Assembly (NCBI GenBank): GCA_030591285.1
Contig: JAUVBH010000030.1
Location: 1-10,566, forward strand
DNA: 10,566 nt
Direction of reading: 5' to 3'
From: Thermoplasmatota archaeon
Lineage (GTDB): Archaea; Thermoplasmatota; Penumbrarchaeia; Penumbrarchaeales; Penumbrarchaeaceae
Of this stretch, positions 6,075 through 10,566 are shown piece after piece. The position numbers and the translations under genes are program-made. Below the pieces are notes generated by a model. It saw nothing but the letters and a program-made list of their open reading frames with translations. It was not told where the DNA came from and searched no databases. Each line of letters starts with the position of its first letter. Within the stretch, counting starts at the first letter, position 1.

Positions 6075-8237
6075 ATGCCGAGAGTAAGAAGGTCAACTTA
6101 CAGGCAGCCAATGACACCCAGGGGTATCGAGAAACTGGAGAAAGGAACACTTCAATGGTTCGACCCTGAGATGTTCATCAATTTCAACACTGGGGCCCTT
6201 GAGCAATATATGGATGAGAAGAACCGCAAGGAAAGCTTCAACATCCCTGCCTGGAGCTGGAAGAAGGTTATCATTGCCATAGCAATAGGAGCTCTTTTTG
6301 CTATGGTGAACCAGTATGTCGGATTGAAGGTAGGAATGGTTGTCGCTGGTTCATGGTATATGGTCTATCTTCTTGGAATGGCTGCAAAATGGAATCCCCC
6401 AGCACTGAACATTGCTGCGACAGCCAGTAACGGTGCGGCTATGATATGCGTGGGTTTTGTTTTCACCTTTCCTGCGATCTATATTCTTGCACTGGATCCA
6501 GCCGAGAGGGTTGATGGAGTTGCACTGATCGATTTTGGATCTCTGAGCTCATTGATGCCCATCGCGATCGTTTCGGTGATGATAGCCGGAGTTCTCGGGG
6601 TCATGTACTTTATAATTTTCCGTAGAATATGGCTGGTTGAGGATCCACTTCCCACTCCTGGATTCGAAGCTATGGTGAAGCTTCTGGATCTTTCCAGGTC
6701 TTCATCAGCCGAGGCAACTGCCCAGGCCAAGACATCTGTTCGACAAGCAGCTATGTGGATCGGTGGGACTGCAGCCTTCACCTTCGTTCGGGATTTCCCC
6801 CTTTTCACCTGGGCTGGGAAATTCCAGCTCTTCAATTCTGATATCTCCATTATGGACAGGGTCGCCATGGCATTCGGTTTGGATAGAATATACCATGCCG
6901 GGAATATCATGTTCACTTCTGCCCCACAAAAAGCATTCTTGTTAGAATTGACCCTGATCCCCATACAATTCGGGCTTGGTTGGTTCATGAAGGCAAAAAC
7001 AGCTTTCCTGATCTTTCTGGGAACCGCTTTCACATGGTTCGTTGTGGTACCTATAGCGGTCTGGACCCATGCACCGTATTTCTGGGCCAACAGTGGTGAG
7101 CTGTTCGATGTTTCAATGATGGACATGTTCTATGGTGTTGCCTTTGGACCCGGTTCAGAATACCTCGGTATTCCATCCTCCCCTGCATTCGCAGCATACG
7201 AGATGGCAAGGGTAATGGCAATTGGATGCATTCTTGGAGGAGGCCTCACAGCGCTCATCAAGATGCTGCCGGTGTTCAAGACCGTTTTTACTGATCTTTT
7301 CGCCATGAGAAAAGGAAAGGGTGGCCATAGTAAAGCTGTATATATTCCGGGAAAAGGATGGTATGAATGGCCATCCACACATATTCCTGTGGTTGCCCTG
7401 GTAACTTTCCTTTCTGTTTCGGTGATCTTCATCTATGGAGGATTCCATCCCATTGCATCTATTGTATTCTCCCTTCTTCTGGTTGTACTGACCTTCCTCC
7501 TGGGAGCTATTGCAGTGAAGGTCATGGGGGAGACGGGAACTGAACCGGTCTCGGCAACATCTTTCCTGGTCCTTCTCATCCTTATGCTTGTGTTCAAATT
7601 CGTTCTGCCGCTTTTCAATATTGATATGTCCCAGTCGGCCATAATAATATTATCACTATCAGGAACCACTGTTTTTGGAGCAGCTATCTCCATGTCCGGT
7701 GATGTGGTGATGAACTTCAAGATAGGCCTGTACACAGGGAATAAACCCCATGATCTTGTGAAGGCTGTAACCCTTGGTATCATACCAGGTGCTATCATTT
7801 CGGGTATATTTGCAGTGATATTCTCCATTGGTCTTGGGAATGGTGATCTCAACCTTGCAGCTCCTCAAGCCCATGCATTTACCATTTTCGTGAAGGGGAT
7901 CATCGCCAATGCGATCCAGTGGAAGATCTTCTTTGCCGGTCTTTTCATTGGTGTCTTCCTTGAGCTCCTTATCGGAATGGGAACCGCCTTCGGTCTCGGA
8001 ATGTATTTGCCCCTGGGGATACAGATCCCAATGCTTGCTGGCGGTGTTGCAAGGGATGTGTGGGAGAAGAAATATCTTGAGCCTGCAATGAAGAAGAACA
8101 ATTGGGGAGAGGACATGAGGACCTTCAAGGTCATGGGAACATACATGATGGCAACCGGACTCATGGTTGGAGAAGCAGTTCTGGGCACAATTGTTGCTCT
8201 CTGGATAGTTGTTCCCAATCTGGGAGAGATATTTTAA
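6075..8237 (+). CDS. OPT-family oligopeptide transporter
   Basis: A polytopic membrane protein of 720 residues from ATG 6075. OPT proteins import short peptides or metal chelates by proton-coupled transport. Family marks are in order: a cytoplasmic N-terminus (1-60), first membrane helix with NQYVGLKVGM (79-88), AATASNGAAMICVGFVFTFPA (114-134), a large middle region with about five helices, a charged loop (411-432), then GETGTEPVSA (485-494), the signature SGDVVMNFKIGLYTGNKPHD (541-560) corresponding to the usual 'D..qDlKtGyl.Ga.P..Q', and LGMYLPLGIQIPMLAGG (641-657). About 14-16 membrane segments are expected. Length is usual for the prokaryotic branch. The frame runs four codons further up (TTG 6063, GTG 6072), but GGTGG sits just before ATG 6075. 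The gene stands alone; the cargo cannot be read from sequence. Confidence 0.9.
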   Translation: MPRVRRSTYRQPMTPRGIEKLEKGTLQWFDPEMFINFNTGALEQYMDEKNRKESFNIPAWSWKKVIIAIAIGALFAMVNQYVGLKVGMVVAGSWYMVYLLGMAAKWNPPALNIAATASNGAAMICVGFVFTFPAIYILALDPAERVDGVALIDFGSLSSLMPIAIVSVMIAGVLGVMYFIIFRRIWLVEDPLPTPGFEAMVKLLDLSRSSSAEATAQAKTSVRQAAMWIGGTAAFTFVRDFPLFTWAGKFQLFNSDISIMDRVAMAFGLDRIYHAGNIMFTSAPQKAFLLELTLIPIQFGLGWFMKAKTAFLIFLGTAFTWFVVVPIAVWTHAPYFWANSGELFDVSMMDMFYGVAFGPGSEYLGIPSSPAFAAYEMARVMAIGCILGGGLTALIKMLPVFKTVFTDLFAMRKGKGGHSKAVYIPGKGWYEWPSTHIPVVALVTFLSVSVIFIYGGFHPIASIVFSLLLVVLTFLLGAIAVKVMGETGTEPVSATSFLVLLILMLVFKFVLPLFNIDMSQSAIIILSLSGTTVFGAAISMSGDVVMNFKIGLYTGNKPHDLVKAVTLGIIPGAIISGIFAVIFSIGLGNGDLNLAAPQAHAFTIFVKGIIANAIQWKIFFAGLFIGVFLELLIGMGTAFGLGMYLPLGIQIPMLAGGVARDVWEKKYLEPAMKKNNWGEDMRTFKVMGTYMMATGLMVGEAVLGTIVALWIVVPNLGEIF

Positions 8238-8263
8238 AAAAGAGATCAAGTTTTCTTTTTCTT
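8231..8263. terminator. Paired T-tract terminators between convergent genes
   Basis: The transporter and the 91-residue gene converge with only 8 bases between stops. On the plus strand, TTTTCTTTTTCTT (8251-8263) follows the transporter stop. On the minus strand, the complement of 8231-8241 gives TTTTTTAAAAT just past the other stop. Archaeal polymerase terminates at T-rich stretches without a hairpin, so each tract is a likely terminator, lying partly inside the opposite gene's 3' end. Confidence 0.5.
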
Positions 8264-8521
8264 TGACCAAACGTTCTTTTCCTTATCAGAGGCCCATCTC
8301 TTGACAATGTCCTCAGGGATATCGAATTCATCGGTCTGGAGATCATAGGTCAACTTTCCCTCCAGTATCATCTCCTCAACAGCATCCCTGACCAGTTTGG
8401 CAAATAGGGGCCCCTCAAAAATGCTGGCAAGCTGCTGGACCTTAGCTTTTGTACCATCATCAGCACCTGGTGCGATACGGATCTCAACCCCCATTTTTTC
8501 CTTTTCAGCATCTTCGGTCAT
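8246..8521 (-). CDS. Small charged protein of unknown function (91 residues)
   Basis: I do not recognise this protein. It begins with an acidic/lysine stretch (MTEDAEKEK), a short strand MGVEIRIAPGADDG (10-23), then probable helices at about 24-38 and 40-55 (FAKLVRDAVEEMILEGK), a 'DEFDIPEDIVKRWASDK' helix (64-80) and a lysine-rich tail (KKKK). There is no cysteine, no membrane segment and no signal peptide, so it is a cytosolic helical protein, perhaps nucleic-acid or partner binding given the basic tail. The ATG at 8519-8521 is preferred because the frame's earlier ATGs (up to 8554) would fall at the probable TATA box; ATG at residue 10 is an alternative. It is divergent from the GvpD-like ATPase with 65 bases between start codons and appears to share its promoter element, which may mean joint regulation. 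Confidence 0.72.
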   Translation of the reverse strand: MTEDAEKEKMGVEIRIAPGADDGTKAKVQQLASIFEGPLFAKLVRDAVEEMILEGKLTYDLQTDEFDIPEDIVKRWASDKEKNVWSKKKKT

Positions 8522-8551
8522 ATTTTTCGACGTCCCCGCTAATATCATCGA

Positions 8552-8567
8552 CACTTTTATTATATTC
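8552..8567. promoter_or_regulatory. Shared bidirectional A/T promoter element
   Basis: CACTTTTATTATATTC is the main A/T box in the 65-base gap between two divergent starts. Read minus, GAATATAATAAAAGTG would place transcription near 8533, giving a leader of about 12 bases for the 91-residue gene. Read plus, its centre lies about 27 bases before ATG 8587, which predicts a leaderless mRNA for the ATPase; indeed no Shine-Dalgarno sequence precedes that ATG. One box therefore seems to serve both directions, though two overlapping boxes are possible. Confidence 0.5.
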
Positions 8568-8586
8568 AGTCACATTGAAATAATAT

Positions 8587-9957
8587 ATGGTTACAGACCC
8601 TTCGGAGCATATCCCTCCAGAGATCATCAGGTTTTTCAGGGAGAATGTTGGAGAGATATTACTAGTTAAGGGTCCACCAGGGTCAGGAAAGACCCTCTTT
8701 TCACTGGAATGTATGAAGGCTCTCTGCAAGATAAAGAAGGGGATCACGATCTTTCCCCGTCTGGATAAGGACCAGCTGAACTCGGAGCTTTCCTGGTTAT
8801 CGGAAGAGTCTCCAGAACATAATCTCCTTGCATATCACGGGAACACTAAAATGGCCGATCCCAACTGGTTCAAGAGGGAGTTCGATCTTCTCAAGAACGA
8901 GATGGAGGGCCAGGTCCGTTTCATGATGTGGGACCCCATTGACGCGATAACAGAACAATATGAAAATCCAGAGCGCAAGATGAAGGAGATCGTCTCCTTG
9001 GTGCAATCCACCAACGTATCTGCCATAATGGTCCAAGAAAAGGAAGGAATATCCTACCTTGATCATCTGGCCGGTGGTGTTATACAACTCCATTTCGGTG
9101 ATAGGGAAGGTAGAAGGTTCAGATCCCTGTCCATTGAGAAGTTGAGAGGTGTCGAGGTCAACCACACCAACTATATCTTCACTCTCCACAAAGGTGTCTT
9201 CAAATCATTCAAACCATGGAAGCTGGAAAGTGCAGTGAAGAAAGACTGGATCGTAACAGATGATACTGATGATTTTTTCTCATCTGGATTGGATGGATTG
9301 GATGATATCCTTGGCGGGGGCTATAAAAGAGGCAGCTACAATATACTGGATGTTGATGACAATATCACTTCCTCGGAGTACTTCCTGATGCTGAGACCTG
9401 TCCTATTGAATTTCCTGAACCATGGGAACGGGATACTCATGGTTCCCTCTGCTGGAGAGCATCCTGAATCGATCAGACATGATCTTATGTCATATATCGA
9501 TGGGGAGACCCTGAATGAAAAACTGTTCTTCCTTGACTATTTCTCAACTTCATCTAGTAAAAGTTACATTGTCCCAATGGGTTCCACCAGGAAAGAAGGC
9601 CTTCAGCAGAAGGGTCTGGAGATCATTCAGAAACTGAGGGGGACCGAGGGGAGACCGTATCTGGATTTTGTTGGATTGGACACCATGGAGTATCTGATCG
9701 GGGAATCCCTCACACTCAGACATCTTCTGACCGGAGTATCCAAAACCAAAGTAACCAAAACACTTGGTATCGGCATAGCCAAACCGGGACTTAAGATTGG
9801 TCAGGGAATAAGGAACATGTCTGATGTATATCTTCGGATGGTGAAGATCCATTCCATCCCTTGCTTTTACGGGATAAAACCGGAAACAGGGATCTATGCA
9901 TTGATGCCGGATCCCGAGAATGGTTATCCCAACATGGTGATAGAACCTCTGACCTGA
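8587..9957 (+). CDS. KaiC/GvpD/RAD55-family ATPase with degenerate second domain
   Basis: A protein of 456 residues with two RecA-like domains of the KaiC/GvpD/RAD55 group (COG0467 type). Domain 1 (about 8-210) has Walker A GPPGSGKT (29-36), Walker B RFMMWD (D116), and the KaiC-like end block IEKLRGVEVNHTNYIFTLHKG (183-203). After the P-loop the segment TIFPRLDKDQL (54-64) stands where KaiC has its catalytic Glu-Glu; the R-containing form recalls GvpD. Domain 2 (about 229-455) opens with the KaiC signature SSGLDGLDDILGGGYKRGS (232-250), but the P-loop that should follow is replaced by ILDVDDNITSSE (253-264), so it probably cannot bind ATP normally. Such proteins usually act in signalling or regulation. 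No gvp genes are nearby, so a gas-vesicle role is unsupported. ATG 8587 is the only plausible start. The stop lies one base from the NOB1 stop. Confidence 0.82.
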   Translation: MVTDPSEHIPPEIIRFFRENVGEILLVKGPPGSGKTLFSLECMKALCKIKKGITIFPRLDKDQLNSELSWLSEESPEHNLLAYHGNTKMADPNWFKREFDLLKNEMEGQVRFMMWDPIDAITEQYENPERKMKEIVSLVQSTNVSAIMVQEKEGISYLDHLAGGVIQLHFGDREGRRFRSLSIEKLRGVEVNHTNYIFTLHKGVFKSFKPWKLESAVKKDWIVTDDTDDFFSSGLDGLDDILGGGYKRGSYNILDVDDNITSSEYFLMLRPVLLNFLNHGNGILMVPSAGEHPESIRHDLMSYIDGETLNEKLFFLDYFSTSSSKSYIVPMGSTRKEGLQQKGLEIIQKLRGTEGRPYLDFVGLDTMEYLIGESLTLRHLLTGVSKTKVTKTLGIGIAKPGLKIGQGIRNMSDVYLRMVKIHSIPCFYGIKPETGIYALMPDPENGYPNMVIEPLT

Positions 9958-9958
9958 A

Positions 9959-9981
9959 TCATTTTCGTTTGTATTTTCTTA
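9959..9981 (+). terminator. T-rich tract after the GvpD-like ATPase gene
   Basis: Immediately past the ATPase stop the plus strand carries three clusters of T (TCATTTTCGTTTG, then TATTTTCTT), a likely archaeal T-tract terminator. It lies inside the 3' end of the opposite NOB1 gene, where the complementary lysine and arginine codons of the basic tail also force T-rich sequence, so the composition has two possible causes. Confidence 0.35.
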
Positions 9982-10450
9982 CCTGGGATCCACAGATCGG
10001 ACATTCATCATTTTTCTGCTGCTGGTCAAAATACCTGCCGCAGCCTTTACATCTATTTGTCCAGGACCAAACTCCCTTGATAGTCTTTTCACCCAGTTCT
10101 CCGGCTGGTTCGAAATCAATATCACAACTTTTAAGAACATTCTGGATCCTGAAATCATCTGTTACAACCTTCACATCTTTCAGTTCCAGGGCCAGAGCGA
10201 TTATCGATAGATCGGTTCTTGAAAGTTTATCAGTATCCCCGGTTCTGTCTGCTCTTTCTATAGCAGTATCCATTGTGACCGGATCCTTGATCTCCAGTCC
10301 TGCCATAAGGAGATTTTCAAGTATCCTCGACGGGGCCCCTTTATCGACTTCCTGTTTGACAAGGTATGTGATGTAGACCCCTGTGAATCCGGGAGGGATC
10401 GAATTATACTTCCCTGAAAGGAAAGCTGAGGAGTCGAGGATGAGATACAT
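9959..10450 (-). CDS. NOB1-type endoribonuclease (PIN domain plus zinc ribbon)
   Basis: A protein of 163 residues, the usual size of archaeal NOB1, the endonuclease that cuts the 3' end of small-subunit rRNA during ribosome maturation. The PIN domain (1-115) starts YLILDSSAF with catalytic D6, then E34 in VKQEV, D80 in LSRTDLSIIALA (77-88) and D98/D99 in VVTDDF. A GVWSW linker leads to a zinc ribbon with C134, C137, C150 and C153 (RCKGCGRYF ... CPICG) and a basic tail KYKRK, expected for rRNA binding. I chose ATG 10450-10448; a TTG one codon upstream is in frame but adds nothing, and AAGG lies just before it. The gene is convergent with the ATPase, one base between stops. All catalytic acids are present, so it should be active. 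Confidence 0.93.
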   Translation of the reverse strand: MYLILDSSAFLSGKYNSIPPGFTGVYITYLVKQEVDKGAPSRILENLLMAGLEIKDPVTMDTAIERADRTGDTDKLSRTDLSIIALALELKDVKVVTDDFRIQNVLKSCDIDFEPAGELGEKTIKGVWSWTNRCKGCGRYFDQQQKNDECPICGSQVRKYKRK

Positions 10451-10474
10451 CAACCTTGAAATGACCCTGGATTA

Positions 10475-10566
10475 TTAGAGGGTTCCTACTTCTTTGAGGT
10501 CAGATATATCAATCTCGCTCATAGTAGTGAGCTTTCCTCTGGATCTTCTCCTCTTTGACAACACCT
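10475..10566 (-). CDS. 3' end of an unidentified gene upstream of NOB1
   Basis: The window edge cuts a gene on the minus strand. Two frames stay open from the edge. One gives 29 codons ending ...SEIDISDLKEVGTL at TAA 10475-10477, 24 bases before NOB1. The other gives 18 codons ending KIQRKAHYYERD at TGA 10509-10511, which would leave room for a NOB1 promoter. Neither tail is recognisable, and I cannot choose between them. The coordinates given are for the longer frame. Confidence 0.3.
   Translation of the reverse strand, partial: VLSKRRRSRGKLTTMSEIDISDLKEVGTL
10501..10512 (-). promoter_or_regulatory. Possible TATA box of the NOB1 gene
   Basis: Minus-strand TTGATATATCTG is a TATA-like sequence whose centre is about 56 bases before the NOB1 ATG, predicting a leader of about 30 bases that includes AAGG. 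It supports separate transcription of NOB1, but it may instead be coding sequence of the upstream gene if the longer open frame is the real one. Confidence 0.3.

Noticed and set aside
7659..8270. Open frame of 203 codons on the minus strand, and others at 6479-7126 and 7433-7852 opposite the transporter
   Set aside because: They lie antisense to a clear OPT gene, have compositions set by its hydrophobic codons, and resemble no protein.
8587..9957. Gas vesicle cluster
   Set aside because: Only the GvpD-like ATPase is present; no gvpA, gvpF, gvpN or other gvp genes are visible in the window.
9959..10450. NOB1 as a PIN toxin (VapC)
   Set aside because: It has a C-terminal zinc ribbon and basic tail typical of NOB1, and no antitoxin gene precedes it in the visible sequence.
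1..10566. CRISPR array, insertion sequence, tRNA, rRNA or defence island
   Set aside because: No regularly spaced repeats, transposase, terminal inverted repeats, cloverleaf or rRNA-like sequence was seen; genes are mostly housekeeping.

Overview
The window reads as chromosomal DNA from an archaeon, most likely a euryarchaeal or Thermoplasmatota-type lineage. The evidence is archaeal information processing (a NOB1-type PIN/zinc-ribbon ribosome-maturation nuclease), a KaiC/GvpD/RAD55-type ATPase, the three-piece PurS/PurL/PurQ FGAM synthase, and A/T-rich TATA-like boxes about 25 to 40 bases upstream of most gene starts. The phylum assignment is an inference and cannot be settled from this window. 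Genes are tightly packed and no gene-free stretch exceeds 300 bases.

Layout from left to right. (1) Positions 1-1056, plus strand: an alpha/alpha-toroid protein, probably cut at its 5' end by the window edge. (2) 1188-1772, minus: a PlsC-type acyltransferase that looks bacterial. (3) 1856-5331, minus: a compact purS-purL-purQ operon for step 4 of purine synthesis, with purL and purQ overlapping by ATGA. (4) 5332-5493: a divergent promoter region with several G-runs. (5) 5494-5961, plus: a small zinc-ribbon membrane protein. (6) 6075-8237, plus: an OPT-family oligopeptide transporter. (7) 8246-8521, minus: a 91-residue protein I do not recognise. (8) 8587-9957, plus: a two-domain KaiC/GvpD-like ATPase whose second domain has lost its P-loop. 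(9) 9959-10450, minus: the NOB1 nuclease. (10) The 3' end of an unidentified gene at the right edge.

Only the pur genes clearly form a working set: PurQ releases ammonia from glutamine, PurL uses it to make FGAM, and PurS joins them into a complex. The other genes are single units with their own probable promoters and unrelated tasks (lipid acylation, peptide uptake, signalling or regulation, ribosome maturation). The most interesting points are the bacterial-type acyltransferase in an archaeon, the GvpD-like ATPase with one P-loop domain lacking the usual KaiC glutamates and one dead domain, and the single A/T box between that ATPase and the unknown 91-residue gene, which seems to serve both directions. 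I see no CRISPR array, insertion sequence, tRNA, rRNA or recognisable defence system.
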